NCBI GenBank assembly: GCA_030637775.1
Contig: DAOWFY010000025.1
Coordinates: 1 to 15,740, forward strand
Direction of reading: 5' to 3'
Length of the DNA stretch: 15,740 bases
Origin: a bacterium
GTDB lineage: Bacteria; Ratteibacteria; UBA8468
Shown: positions 4,789 through 13,363 of the stretch, piece by piece
How the letters are laid out: the number at the start of each line of letters is the position of its first letter
Numbering within the stretch: position 1 is the stretch's first letter
The notes under the pieces: generated by a model
What the model was told of the DNA's origin: nothing
What the model saw: only the letters and a program-made list of their open reading frames with translations
Database searches by the model: none
Translations under genes and position numbers: made by a program

Positions 4789-7078
4789 ATGTTAATGAAA
4801 TTGCTCCACGCTTTTGTACTGAGAAAAGAGCAATTCCTTGCGGTAGATACCTCGATTCTTCCTTCATACTTTTCGTAAGAATAATCTCTTCCGGTTGAAC
4901 TCTTTTGATAAGTTCAACCAACACCCTCTTTCTCCGGGGAAGGCGGGGAAGAATTAAGGTTTTGCCTTTTAAATCACCCTCGAGAGAGAAAAGTTTTTGA
5001 TAAGAATCTTTTGTTAAGACCATTCCAACTACCACGCTATTATTTTTGTATCTAATCCTATAAAACCCACCGGTGAGGGAATCTATTCTATATCCAGAAG
5101 GGCTCTTAATTAAAATCTGATTTTCCTCGCCTTTGCGGTAACTGAGCAAATATTTTTTTCTTAGAAGAGATGCTATTTTTTCTAAAAAGTTCTTATAGGT
5201 GATAGAAGAGGCGCGATCGGGGTGATCGATGATTTCTTTGATTCTAAAATGAGGGCTTAATTCTAAGAGGGAACCAAGATGGTTATCTCCAACCTTATTT
5301 AGGAGAAGATAGTCAACCGTACCTATTGATTGCGACCAGAGGAAGGGCTTAATTGTCTTCTTTACAGTTTGATGATTATCCTCATCTCCGATGACTAAAC
5401 TATTCTTTCTGTCAGGGAACTGAAGAAATAGACAATTTCCATCCGGTACCTTTAGGACAGTCATCGCAAAGTCCTTTGTACCCATTTTTGCTAATGCTTT
5501 TGGCCAGAGAAAAAGATTAAAGAGAAGGATGAGAACAAGAGCAGCGATCTTCGCTTTCTCCCTTTTTAGCCGGTGAAGATTAAAGACGAGGACGAGAAGA
5601 TAGTAGTAGCAGAAAAGATGTAGAAGAGAAAAGGAGCCTATTTCTCGATAAACAAAGGGAAATTGAGCAAATACTTTAGTTAACTTAAAGAGAAGGCTGG
5701 TAAAGAGGTAAAGAGTTGCTCCCAAGATTGCTCCTAAGTTAATGGAGAAGGAGCCAAAAAGGATGGCAAGAAAGGAGAGCCCGACATTAAGCCCGGCTAA
5801 AGGGATAAGAAGAATGTTGGTAAGAGGAGAAAGTAGAGAAAAATAATGAAAATGAAAAGCGATAAGAGGGAAGGCGGTAAGTTGGGCAGCAATTGGCACG
5901 GCAATTAGCCCTTTAAGAAAAAGGGGAAGCTTTGGCAGTTTCTTCATCAAAAGAGGGCAGAGACTTAAAATTCCTAAGGTAATAATGAAGGAAAGTTGAA
6001 ATCCCGGAGCAAAAAGTTGGTTAGGGTCAAAGAGCAAAAGAATAAAAGCGGCAAGAGCAATTGCGATATAACTGTAGGATTCTCGATTGCAAAGTCGTCC
6101 GGAAAAATAGATGATCGCCATTAATGAAGCTCTAAGCACGGGAGGTCTTGCTCCGGTTATAAGACAATAGAAAATAATCGCTAAAATAGTAAAGATTTCC
6201 TTGGCTCTTAATGGGAGGAAAGGGGTAAAAAGAGTGACAAAAAGAATGACAAAACCAAGATGGAGTCCGGAAACTACGAGAACATGAAAAATCCCGGTTT
6301 TCAGGAATGGCTCTTTGATGGAATAAGGAAGGTCTCTTTTGCCCAAGGTCATTGCCTTAACGATGCTACTTTCTGGCTCTCCGGCAACGATTTCCTCGAT
6401 TATCCTCTCTATCCTTCTCCGGAGAAAAGAGGAATATTTTAAAAGAGAATTTATCTTTCCCTCTCCAATCTTCTTTAAATCAGTAACTTTAATTTTAACT
6501 CTTCTTTCTTTACCGGCAGAGTCCTTCCGTGTGACATAATCAACCGCAGTATAGATCTTCCGCCTGACCAACCAATTTCTGAAATCGAATTCTCCCGGAT
6601 TTTTAGGTGGAAAGGGTTGGGAAAGATTAGCATTTTCTATCTTGATTCTGTCTCCGTAATGAAGAGTTTTGATTGGGTCCCGAGAGGATGTAGCTGAGAT
6701 CCAAACCTTTCCGGTGACTTTTTTCTTCCCTCCAGAGCATAGAACCATTTCTGCCCGCAGAATAAGTTTACTTTTAAACTTACCTATTTCTGGTTCCTTA
6801 ATGATTGTTCCGATAAGATCATACCTCCCGGGAATAAGATGAGAAATATCGGAAGGGGAAATGATCTTGTTATTTTGCAAGTGACAAGCTCCTGATAAGA
6901 GGAAGGCAAAAAGGAAAGAATAGGGCAAAAGTTTCTTCCTTCTCAAAAGAAAGAGGGAAAGGAGAAGGGAAAGAATTATTCCTATGCAGAGGGGAAGAAG
7001 AGAGAAAGGAAGGTAATTCCCTATTGCTATTCCGCTAACAAAGGCAAGGACAATCTGAATTAATGGTTCGGAGAGCAT
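4781..7078 (-). CDS. comEC: ComEC/Rec2 family DNA-uptake channel protein
   Basis: ComEC forms the inner-membrane channel that takes in single-stranded DNA during natural transformation. The 765 residues have the family order: N-terminal membrane helices (about 5-65), a soluble OB-like domain (DUF4131, about 70-205), the multi-helix Competence domain (about 238-525) with the signature HVLVVSGLHL (265-274) and GARPPVLRASLM (309-320), then a C-terminal metallo-beta-lactamase-like domain (about 535-765). In that last domain the metal-binding HxHxDH motif is replaced by KVGDNH (595-600), so it is probably catalytically dead. The length is typical. It overlaps dapF upstream by 19 bases and is probably co-transcribed with it. 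No other competence gene is in the window, so real transformation is unproven. Confidence 0.9.
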   Translation of the reverse strand: MLSEPLIQIVLAFVSGIAIGNYLPFSLLPLCIGIILSLLLSLFLLRRKKLLPYSFLFAFLLSGACHLQNNKIISPSDISHLIPGRYDLIGTIIKEPEIGKFKSKLILRAEMVLCSGGKKKVTGKVWISATSSRDPIKTLHYGDRIKIENANLSQPFPPKNPGEFDFRNWLVRRKIYTAVDYVTRKDSAGKERRVKIKVTDLKKIGEGKINSLLKYSSFLRRRIERIIEEIVAGEPESSIVKAMTLGKRDLPYSIKEPFLKTGIFHVLVVSGLHLGFVILFVTLFTPFLPLRAKEIFTILAIIFYCLITGARPPVLRASLMAIIYFSGRLCNRESYSYIAIALAAFILLLFDPNQLFAPGFQLSFIITLGILSLCPLLMKKLPKLPLFLKGLIAVPIAAQLTAFPLIAFHFHYFSLLSPLTNILLIPLAGLNVGLSFLAILFGSFSINLGAILGATLYLFTSLLFKLTKVFAQFPFVYREIGSFSLLHLFCYYYLLVLVFNLHRLKREKAKIAALVLILLFNLFLWPKALAKMGTKDFAMTVLKVPDGNCLFLQFPDRKNSLVIGDEDNHQTVKKTIKPFLWSQSIGTVDYLLLNKVGDNHLGSLLELSPHFRIKEIIDHPDRASSITYKNFLEKIASLLRKKYLLSYRKGEENQILIKSPSGYRIDSLTGGFYRIRYKNNSVVVGMVLTKDSYQKLFSLEGDLKGKTLILPRLPRRKRVLVELIKRVQPEEIILTKSMKEESRYLPQGIALFSVQKRGAISLTFE

Positions 7079-7863
7079 TCTCCTTCGTAAACCTTTGTTG
7101 CTTTTCCCTCTAAATAGATATCCATTAGGCTGGTATCGAAATAGAGTTTAAGTGATTCTCCTGAGGAAGGAGAAATTTTTACCGGAGAGTCTACCTTCCT
7201 TAATTTATAGGAAATGATTGCTGCGGCGGCAGCCCCCGTTCCACAGGAAAGGGTTTCAGCTTCCACACCCCTCTCATAGGTTCGCAGTTTCAAAGAATGG
7301 TAATTAACTATTTTGACAAAATCTACATTTGTTCCCAAGGGAAAAAACCGTTTATCATCGCGAATGGAGGGAGCAAGATCTTCCATATCTACCTTCTCCA
7401 AATCATCAACAAAGAGAACTGTGTGGGGAACACCAAGGTTGATAAAGTAAAGCGTATATTTCTTTCCTTTAATCCTAAGTTTTAAATTCAATCTTATCTC
7501 TTTTGGCTCCTTCATTTTTACCAGGGTTAGATCTCCTTTAACTTTGCCTGAGTAGATGCCATCAGCGGTCTCAATGGATATTTTCTTTTGAACGAGAAGT
7601 TTCTTAAGACAGATAAATCTAATCAGGCAGCGAATTCCATTGCCACACATCTCCGCCTCTGTTCCATCGGGATTATAAATCCGCATCCGGAAGTCTGCAA
7701 TTTTTGAATTTTCCAAGAGGAGAAGACCATCCGCCCCTATGGAGAACTGCCTACGGCAGAGTTTTAGAGCACATTTTTTCCTATTTTTAATTAGAGCTTT
7801 TCGGTTATCAATAAGGATAAAGTCATTCCCTCCTGCCTGTAGTTTTATAAATCTTAGTTTCAT
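7060..7863 (-). CDS. dapF: Diaminopimelate epimerase
   Basis: This cytosolic enzyme converts LL- to meso-diaminopimelate, the precursor of lysine and of the peptidoglycan cross-link. It has 267 residues, a normal length. Both catalytic cysteines are present: C73 in MCGNGIRC and C207 in SCGTGAAAAA. The N-terminal substrate loop reads QAGGNDFILID, a variant of the common GxGNDF. The pair EMCGNG and NPDGTEAEMC is typical of the family. The gene leads the minus-strand unit and overlaps comEC by 19 bases. Its promoter (7873-7901) ends nine bases before the ATG, so the mRNA is predicted to be nearly leaderless; a GAGG lies only two bases before the ATG, too close for normal Shine-Dalgarno use. Confidence 0.96.
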   Translation of the reverse strand: MKLRFIKLQAGGNDFILIDNRKALIKNRKKCALKLCRRQFSIGADGLLLLENSKIADFRMRIYNPDGTEAEMCGNGIRCLIRFICLKKLLVQKKISIETADGIYSGKVKGDLTLVKMKEPKEIRLNLKLRIKGKKYTLYFINLGVPHTVLFVDDLEKVDMEDLAPSIRDDKRFFPLGTNVDFVKIVNYHSLKLRTYERGVEAETLSCGTGAAAAAIISYKLRKVDSPVKISPSSGESLKLYFDTSLMDIYLEGKATKVYEGECSPNH

Positions 7864-7872
7864 ATCCTCAAC

Positions 7873-7901
7873 AGTATAGCAAATAAAGGAAACTCCGTCA
7901 A
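7873..7901 (-). promoter_or_regulatory. Promoter of dapF-comEC, leaderless type
   Basis: On the minus strand TTGACG (7901-7896) is followed by a 17-base spacer and TATACT (7878-7873), preceded by TGC as in an extended -10. The -10 box ends nine bases before the dapF ATG, so transcription should start about three bases ahead of it. The nine-base distance is the same as for the coiled-coil gene. Confidence 0.8.
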
Positions 7902-7909
7902 AACAAAAA

Positions 7910-7938
7910 TTGACTATAACGTAGAAGTATGCTAACCT
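7910..7938 (+). promoter_or_regulatory. Candidate eno operon promoter
   Basis: TTGACT (7910-7915), a 17-base spacer and TAACCT (7933-7938) with an extended TGC in front. The -10 hexamer is weak, but the TGCTA start is shared with the tRNA-Val and dapF promoters. Its transcript would have a leader of about 230 bases that runs antisense through copy B of the palindromic element. Confidence 0.5.
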
Positions 7939-7958
7939 GTAAATGTTCGGTAAGCTAC

Positions 7959-8100
7959 GTTAAGAGATGACTAAAGTTTGCTCGCTCGGGCTTTCTTATT
8001 CCTCCCCAGCCCTCTATGCTCTACAAAGCTTGCACTTTCCTGCTTAGAGGGCTGGGTGCGGCATAACCGCCAACTCGCTCCCAAACCTCAGTCATCTCCT
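7959..8100 (-). repeat. Palindromic structured element, copy B
   Basis: This is the second copy of the element at 261-365, in the opposite orientation. On the minus strand it opens AGGAGATGACTG and ends GTCATCTCTTAAC, as copy A does. Positions 8098-8082 pair with 7980-7964 over 17 pairs including G.U. The inner GAGCGAG faces CGAGCGAG, giving two tandem G.A steps around G-C and C-G pairs. It has an extra distal hairpin: 8056-8045 pairs perfectly with 8016-8005 over 12 bases, with a 28-base loop. Conserved inner words match copy A. It lies between the divergent dapF and eno genes. No promoter facing it on the minus strand is obvious in the 75 bases upstream. Confidence 0.8.
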
Positions 8101-8175
8101 TCAATTTTCTGTCCTTAGCGAAGTGGTTTGGTGAATGTCTATGTTAACCTTATTGATTATTGGGGGGAGAGGAAA

Positions 8176-9453
8176 ATGGCTAAAATCAAGGAAGTAAGAG
8201 CACGCCAGATTCTTGACTCGCGGGGAAATCCTACGGTAGAGGTGGATGTAATTTTAGAAAATGGTATTTTGGGAAGGGCAAGTGCCCCTTCAGGTGCTTC
8301 TACTGGAAAATACGAGGCTTTAGAGCTAAGGGATAAAGAAAAGGAATTTTCCGGCAAAGGCGTAAGAAAGGCCTGCACAAATGTCACCGAGATCCTTGGC
8401 AAAAGGATCTTAGGGATGCAGGCAAACCAACAGGAAAGAATTGACAATATCTTGATTGAACTGGATGGAACGGAAAATAAGAAAAATTTGGGAGCCAACA
8501 GCATCCTTGCTGTTTCTTTAGCAATAGCAAAGAGTGCGGCAAAATCTCAAAATCTTCCCCTCTATCAATATTTGAATGAGCAAGAAAATTATATCATTCC
8601 TGTGCCAATGATGAATATCCTTAATGGAGGAGCCCATGCCGATAATAACTTAGACATTCAAGAATTTATGATTGTACCCCTGGGGGCGGAGAATTTTGCT
8701 ACTGCCTACCGGATGGCCGCAGAGATCTTTCAGCAATTAAAGACTATCCTTAAAGGGAAGAACCACTTTACCGGCGTGGGTGATGAAGGAGGCTTTGCTC
8801 CTAACCTAAAAGATAATAAGGAGGCTTTAAAGCTAATTGAGCAGTCGATAGAAAAAGCTGGCTACCGGGGGGGCTCGCAAATCTGGATTGCTTTGGATGT
8901 AGCCGCCTCCTCCTTTTTTAAAGATGGTAAATACATTTTTGAAGGAGAGGAAAAAGGTGCTGGTGAACTTGTTGATTACTATGATGAAATTGTCAAAAAA
9001 TATCCCATTATTTCCTTAGAGGATGGTCTCTCCGAGGATGACTGGGAAGGCTGGAGAGTTTTGACGGAGAGATTAGGCAAAAGGATGCAGTTGGTTGGTG
9101 ATGACATCTTTGTCACCAATCCTAAAAGACTGAGAAGAGGAATAGAGGAGAAAATAGCCAATTCCATTTTGATTAAGGTTAATCAGATTGGCACTTTAAC
9201 CGAGACTTTAAACACGATGCTCTTGGCAAAAGAAGCCGACTATAACACGGTCATCAGCCACCGTTCCGGTGAAACAGAAGAAACCTTTATTGCCGATTTA
9301 GCGGTAGCCACTTCTGCCGGCCAAATCAAAAGCGGTTCCCTTTCCCGAATGGAAAGAGTCGCCAAATATAACCAACTCCTCAGGATTGAGGAGGGGTTAG
9401 GAGAGAAAGCTTCCTTCGCCGGCAAGAGTCCATTTAGGAAATATGAGATATAA
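8176..9453 (+). CDS. eno: Enolase
   Basis: Enolase interconverts 2-phosphoglycerate and phosphoenolpyruvate in glycolysis and gluconeogenesis. From ATG 8176 it has 425 residues, the normal size, starting [20 protein letters not shown]. The frame stays open to a TTG at 8128, but the family start and the purine-rich GGGGAGAGG site just before 8176 decide for the shorter form. Conserved sites include SAPSGASTG-type loop ([12 protein letters not shown]), GDEGGFAP with catalytic E204, ALDVAAS and SLEDGL and VGDDIFVTN for magnesium, the signature [13 protein letters not shown] with catalytic Lys, and SHRSGETEE. It leads a plus-strand run of ten genes and overlaps the next gene by 11 bases. The eno-ftsB/divIC pairing is common in bacteria. 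Confidence 0.97.
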   Translation: MAKIKEVRARQILDSRGNPTVEVDVILENGILGRASAPSGASTGKYEALELRDKEKEFSGKGVRKACTNVTEILGKRILGMQANQQERIDNILIELDGTENKKNLGANSILAVSLAIAKSAAKSQNLPLYQYLNEQENYIIPVPMMNILNGGAHADNNLDIQEFMIVPLGAENFATAYRMAAEIFQQLKTILKGKNHFTGVGDEGGFAPNLKDNKEALKLIEQSIEKAGYRGGSQIWIALDVAASSFFKDGKYIFEGEEKGAGELVDYYDEIVKKYPIISLEDGLSEDDWEGWRVLTERLGKRMQLVGDDIFVTNPKRLRRGIEEKIANSILIKVNQIGTLTETLNTMLLAKEADYNTVISHRSGETEETFIADLAVATSAGQIKSGSLSRMERVAKYNQLLRIEEGLGEKASFAGKSPFRKYEI

Positions 9454-9703
9454 AAGGATTTTCTTTTATCTCTTCCTTCTTCTCATCCTTGGCTGGATCT
9501 ATACCCCGGGATTTCTGAAGTTAAGGAAATACGCTCTCTTACTTCACCAGGATGAAAGAGAAATTGAGGAATTAAAAAGAAAAAATAAGGAGTTGAAAAA
9601 GGAGATACATCTTCTGGAAAATGACCCTTTTATTATCGAGAAGCTTGGTCGGGAGGAATTAGGACTGGCCAAAGAAGGAGAAATTGTCTATAAGATAAGG
9701 TAA
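9443..9703 (+). CDS. FtsB/DivIC family cell-division protein
   Basis: Proteins of this family form part of the FtsB/FtsL/FtsQ (DivIC) complex that activates septal wall synthesis. The 86 residues have a short cytoplasmic start (MRYKR), one membrane helix (about 6-24) and a coiled coil outside the membrane (about 38-62, [18 protein letters not shown]), followed by the family tail with [25 protein letters not shown]. This tail and the position after eno identify it. FtsB and DivIC are not separable from sequence alone. It overlaps eno by 11 bases and shares one base with serS (TAATG), so all three are probably translated together. Confidence 0.9.
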   Translation: MRYKRIFFYLFLLLILGWIYTPGFLKLRKYALLLHQDEREIEELKRKNKELKKEIHLLENDPFIIEKLGREELGLAKEGEIVYKIR

Positions 9704-10974
9704 TGCTAAGTTTAAAATTTGTCCGCGAGAATCCAGAGAAGATAGGAAAGGCAATAAAAGCCAAAGGATTACGAATAGACCTAAAAAAAATACTTTCTTT
9801 GGATAAGGAAAAAAGAGCGCTTCTACAAGAATCAGAAGGTTTGCGGGAGAGAAAAAATAAAGCTTCAACAGAAATAGCAAGGAGAAAGAAAGAGAATAAG
9901 ACCACTGATCCGCTGATCGAGGAGATGAAAAAGGTCTCAGAAAGGATAAAGGAGATTAATCCCTCATTAGATGAAAAGGAAAAAGAGTTGAACGAACTTC
10001 TTTATCTTCTTCCTAACATTCCCCATCCATCCGTTCCGAGAGGCGAGAATCTTCTTATCCGAACTGTGGGAAAAATTCCTGAATTTGACTTTGAGGTCCT
10101 TTCCCATGAGGAAGTTGGAAAGAGATTGGGAATTTTAGACTTCAAAGCCGCCTCCAAGATGACCGGACATGCCTTTTCCCTTTATAAAGGGTTAGGTGCA
10201 AGAATGGAGAGAGCGTTAATCAACTTTATGCTTGATACTCATCAAAAGCAGGGCTATCAAGAAATCTCTCCTCCATTTATTGTCAATCGCTCCAGTATGA
10301 AGAACTGCGGACAGCTCCCCTGGTTAGAGGAGGATATGTACTACCTTGAAAAGGACGACTACTTCCTTATCCCCACGGCAGAGGTTCCTCTTACCAATAT
10401 TCATCAGGATGAAATCCTAGCCGAGGAGGAGTTACCGATTTACTATGTAGCCTATAGCCCTTGCTTTAGAAGAGAGGCCGGTGCCTATGGCAGCCAGACA
10501 AAGGGTTTGCTGCGCGTGCATCAGTTCGATAAGGTGGAGTTAGTAAAATTGGTGAGACCTAAAACCTCCTATGAGGAGCTGGAGAAATTGGTAGCGGATG
10601 CCGAAAGGATTCTCCAGCTTTTGAAGTTGCCTTACCGGGTGATGCTGCTTTCTGCCGGCGAGCTTTCCTTTGCCGGAGCAAAGTGCTATGATCTTGAGGT
10701 CTTCGCACCTGCACAAAAGCAATATTTAGAGGTCTCCTCCTGCAGCAACTTTGAGGATTTTCAGGCCAGACGAGCAAAAATAAGGTACCATTGCCAAAAA
10801 GGACTTTCTCTTGTTCACACCTTAAATGGCTCGGGAATTGCTCTGGCGAGGACGGTAGTGGCGATATTGGAGAATTACCAGCAGAAGGACGGCTCGGTAA
10901 TTATTCCTGAGGTTCTCAGACCATATCTGAATGGGATTGAAGTGATTAGTGCAAAAGATGAAAAATTGAGGTAA
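9703..10974 (+). CDS. serS: Seryl-tRNA synthetase
   Basis: This class II synthetase charges tRNA-Ser and also tRNA-Sec where present. It has 423 residues, the normal size. The N-terminal long coiled-coil arm that grips the tRNA-Ser variable arm spans about 28-100. The core has the family motif [12 protein letters not shown], motif 2 around C254-FRREAG and [11 protein letters not shown], and motif 3 near 372-408 with [12 protein letters not shown] and [10 protein letters not shown]. The start codon overlaps the stop of the preceding divIC-like gene. The motif 2 loop reads [11 protein letters not shown] rather than the frequent EAGSAGRDTRG, a minor change. rpsB follows after 17 bases. Confidence 0.96.
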   Translation: MLSLKFVRENPEKIGKAIKAKGLRIDLKKILSLDKEKRALLQESEGLRERKNKASTEIARRKKENKTTDPLIEEMKKVSERIKEINPSLDEKEKELNELLYLLPNIPHPSVPRGENLLIRTVGKIPEFDFEVLSHEEVGKRLGILDFKAASKMTGHAFSLYKGLGARMERALINFMLDTHQKQGYQEISPPFIVNRSSMKNCGQLPWLEEDMYYLEKDDYFLIPTAEVPLTNIHQDEILAEEELPIYYVAYSPCFRREAGAYGSQTKGLLRVHQFDKVELVKLVRPKTSYEELEKLVADAERILQLLKLPYRVMLLSAGELSFAGAKCYDLEVFAPAQKQYLEVSSCSNFEDFQARRAKIRYHCQKGLSLVHTLNGSGIALARTVVAILENYQQKDGSVIIPEVLRPYLNGIEVISAKDEKLR

Positions 10975-10991
10975 AAAAATCAGGGAGGAAA

Positions 10992-11849
10992 ATGAGTACT
11001 ATTTCCCTTAAAGATTTATTGGAAAGCGGGCTTTATTTTGGGCATCAGAGCAAGCAGTTTGATCCGAGGATGACTCCCTATATCTTCGGGAAGAGGCAGG
11101 GGATTTACATCATCGATTTAGAAAAGACGGCCAAAAAGTTGGAGGAGGCCTGTCAATTTATTAAGGGATTGGCAGCAGAGAACAAGAAGATTCTTTTTGT
11201 CGGCACAAAGAGGCAGGCCCAGGAGGCCACTCTTGCAGCAGCAAAGCGCTGCTCTATGCCATACGTAAGTTCCCGCTGGTTAGGAGGAACTCTCACCAAC
11301 TGGGAGACAATTCGTTCAAGAGTTGCCCGTTTAGAAGAGATCGAAAACTTAGAAAAGGAAGGCCATTTTTCTCTTTTGACCAAGAAGGAGGCGGCTTTGC
11401 TTTTAAAGGAAAAGAACAAACTGCTCCGTAATTTAGAGGGAATTCGGGAGATGAAGGAATATCCGGCAGCCGTTCTCATTATTGACATTAAGAAGGAAGC
11501 AAATGCCGTGAGGGAGGCAAGGAAGCTTAATATTCCGGTGGTAGCGGTGGTGGATACCAATTCCAACCCCGAGGAGGTAGATTATCCTGTTCCCGCAAAT
11601 GATGATGGGATCAAAGGGATTAAATTGCTCTTGGAGGAATTTGCCGATAGTATCTTAGAAGGAATAAAAGAAAAAAAGGAAGTAAAGAAATTGGAAGTTG
11701 AAGAGAAGGAAAAGGAAAAAAAGAAGATTAAAGTAGAGGAGAAAAAGGAGAAGGTGCCTGCCTTGCCTAAGAGAAGACCAAAACCCAGACCAAGAATAAG
11801 AGCAAAACTGAAGAAAAAAGAGGGAGGAGAGAAAGAAAATGAAGGTTGA
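10992..11849 (+). CDS. rpsB: 30S ribosomal protein S2 with charged C-terminal tail
   Basis: S2 joins the small subunit late and helps bind S1 and mRNA. The core (1-224) has the uS2 hallmarks LLESGLYFGHQ, RWLGGTLTNWETI, IIDIKKEANAVREA and VVDTNSNPEEVDYPVPANDD. After about residue 225 comes an unusual 60-residue tail, first alternating Lys and Glu (EKEKEKKKIKVEEKKEK), then rich in Arg, Lys and Pro (KRRPKPRPRIRAK). It is not part of the standard fold. AGGGAGG directly before the ATG is a strong but closely spaced ribosome-binding site. The last 11 bases overlap tsf. rpsB-tsf is a conserved bacterial pair. Confidence 0.95.
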   Translation: MSTISLKDLLESGLYFGHQSKQFDPRMTPYIFGKRQGIYIIDLEKTAKKLEEACQFIKGLAAENKKILFVGTKRQAQEATLAAAKRCSMPYVSSRWLGGTLTNWETIRSRVARLEEIENLEKEGHFSLLTKKEAALLLKEKNKLLRNLEGIREMKEYPAAVLIIDIKKEANAVREARKLNIPVVAVVDTNSNPEEVDYPVPANDDGIKGIKLLLEEFADSILEGIKEKKEVKKLEVEEKEKEKKKIKVEEKKEKVPALPKRRPKPRPRIRAKLKKKEGGEKENEG

Positions 11850-12426
11850 TGCCTCTTTAATTAAGGAAATGAGGGAGAAAACAGGCCTGCCGGTGATGGA
11901 CTGCAAAAAAGCATTGGAAGAAGCAAATAATAATTTAGAAAAGGCACTGGAAATTCTGAAGAAGAAAGGGGTTGAGATTGCCCTTAAAAAAGGAGAAAGA
12001 AAAACTTCCGAAGGTCTTATTTCCTCTTATATTCATACCCATGGGAAGTTAGGGGTATTATTAGAGGTTAATTGTGAAACCGACTTTGTGGCCAAAACCC
12101 AGGATTTTAAGGAATTGATGAAAAACATTGCGCTTCAAATTGCCGCCATGGCGCCAATGGCCATTGAGCGGAAGGAGATTCCCCCCGAAATCATTGAAGA
12201 AAGAAGGAAATGGTCGGATGAGGAATTCTCCGAGAAAGCTGAAAAGACCAGAAAAAAAATTATTGAAGGCAAATTAAATGATTTTTACAAGGAAAAGGTT
12301 CTTTTAGAACAAACTTTTATTAAGGATGAAAATATCACAATTCGCGATTATCTTACCTCCAAGATTGCCAAACTTGGCGAAAACATCATAATTAAAAGAT
12401 TTGTCAGATACGAATTAGGAAAATAA
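11839..12426 (+). CDS. tsf: Elongation factor Ts
   Basis: EF-Ts releases GDP from EF-Tu so that it can be recharged. The protein has 195 residues, the short form with a single core subdomain, as in Thermus, rather than the 280-residue E. coli form. The N-terminal UBA-like domain (1-50) has LIKEMREKTGLPVMDCKKAL, and the nucleotide-exchange motif is NCETDFVA (78-85). The ribosome-binding site GGGAGGAG lies inside the rpsB tail-coding part, and the gene overlaps rpsB by 11 bases. It shares one base with argF (TAATG). pyrH and frr, the frequent downstream neighbours, are absent here. Confidence 0.96.
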   Translation: MKVDASLIKEMREKTGLPVMDCKKALEEANNNLEKALEILKKKGVEIALKKGERKTSEGLISSYIHTHGKLGVLLEVNCETDFVAKTQDFKELMKNIALQIAAMAPMAIERKEIPPEIIEERRKWSDEEFSEKAEKTRKKIIEGKLNDFYKEKVLLEQTFIKDENITIRDYLTSKIAKLGENIIIKRFVRYELGK

Positions 12427-13328
12427 TGAAAGATTTGCTTTCTATTGCTGATTTAACCAAGGAGGAGATTTTAAGACTTTTTGCCCTTGCTAAAGAACTG
12501 AAGGAAAGAAAAAAAAGGGGAGAAAAGATTGTTCCCTTGCTTTTCGGAAAGGTTTTGGGGATGCTTTTCCGCAAGCCTTCTACCCGAACCCGCATCTCCT
12601 TCGAGGTAGGAATGTTTGAATTAGGAGGAAGAGCAATCTTCCTTTCTGAAGAGGACCTTCAACTCTCAAGGGGGGAGATAATCTCTGATACAGCTAAAGT
12701 TCTTTCCTCTTACTTAGATGGGATTCTCGTCAGAACATTTGCGCAGAAAGAAGTAGAGGATTTTGCCAAATACAGCAATATCCCGGTAATTAATGGACTT
12801 TCTGATATCTATCATCCCTGTCAGGTTCTCTCGGATTACTATACCATTTCGGAAAGGAAAGCGTTACAGAATTTAAAACTCACCTATATCGGTGATGGAA
12901 ATAACGTTTGCCATTCTTTGATTTTGGGGGCAGACAAATTAGGAGTGCGGCTAGCGGTGATTACGCCTAAAGAATACCGACCGAAGAAAGAAATTATATC
13001 CAAGGTTAAGAATAAGAAAAATTTGATTCTTTCTCATCAGCCAGAAGATTTTATCAAAGACAGTGACGTTGTCTATACCGATACCTGGATCAGTATGGGA
13101 GTCGAGAATGAAAGAGAAGAAAGGCTTATCGCCTTTGATGGTTATCAACTTAATAAGAAATTGCTTGAGAAAGCAAAAAAAGACCTTTTGGTAATGCATT
13201 GTCTTCCCGTCCATCGCGGAGAAGAGATTACCGATGAAGTAATTGATGGCCCATCCTCCATTGTTCTTGAGCAGGCCGCCAACCGCCTCCATTTACAGAA
13301 GGCAATCCTTGCCACCCTGTTAAAATAA
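12426..13328 (+). CDS. argF: Ornithine carbamoyltransferase
   Basis: This enzyme makes citrulline from ornithine and carbamoyl phosphate in arginine synthesis. It has 300 residues. The carbamoyl-phosphate loop STRTR is at 52-56, HPCQ at 130-133 and the catalytic HCLP at 258-261. D219 with the SMG motif (223-225) marks ornithine as the acceptor and argues against aspartate, N-acetylornithine or putrescine transferases. No arcA or arcC is present, so a biosynthetic role is likelier than the deiminase pathway. It starts within the tsf stop (TAATG), an unusual place for an arginine gene; no other arg gene is in the window. Confidence 0.94.
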   Translation: MKDLLSIADLTKEEILRLFALAKELKERKKRGEKIVPLLFGKVLGMLFRKPSTRTRISFEVGMFELGGRAIFLSEEDLQLSRGEIISDTAKVLSSYLDGILVRTFAQKEVEDFAKYSNIPVINGLSDIYHPCQVLSDYYTISERKALQNLKLTYIGDGNNVCHSLILGADKLGVRLAVITPKEYRPKKEIISKVKNKKNLILSHQPEDFIKDSDVVYTDTWISMGVENEREERLIAFDGYQLNKKLLEKAKKDLLVMHCLPVHRGEEITDEVIDGPSSIVLEQAANRLHLQKAILATLLK

Positions 13329-13336
13329 CTGTAGTG

Positions 13337-13355
13337 CGGGGCTTTTAGCCTCGCT
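13337..13355 (+). repeat. REP-like GC-rich hairpin between argF and pepQ
   Basis: GCGGGGC-TTTTA-GCCTCGC forms a seven-pair stem with one G.U and a five-base loop in a 35-base gap, the only non-overlapping junction of this length in the operon. No T run follows, so it is a poor terminator. It resembles the short REP-like GC hairpins scattered in many bacterial genomes, or an RNA processing or partial attenuation site. Confidence 0.5.
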
Positions 13356-13363
13356 AATTTCAA

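Larger units (their letters stand above)
7864..8175. other. Divergent intergenic region dapF/eno
   Basis: This 312-base gap separates the divergent dapF and eno genes. It holds the dapF promoter (7873-7901, minus), a candidate eno promoter (7910-7938, plus), copy B of the palindromic element (7959-8100, minus) and a 75-base eno-proximal stretch with the eno ribosome-binding site. I see no protein gene. A weaker eno-proximal promoter, TTGGTG with a 17-base spacer and TATTGA near 8128-8156, is also possible. Confidence 0.7.

Noticed and set aside
7959-8100. Palindromic element as an IscB-type OMEGA/HEARO RNA or an insertion-sequence end
   Set aside because: No nuclease or transposase gene, whole or broken, lies near either copy, and I could not match the conserved blocks to those families.
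8128-8175. Longer enolase starting at TTG 8128
   Set aside because: The family starts at the [17 protein letters not shown] block, and a purine-rich ribosome-binding site lies directly before ATG 8176. The extra 16 residues have no family match.
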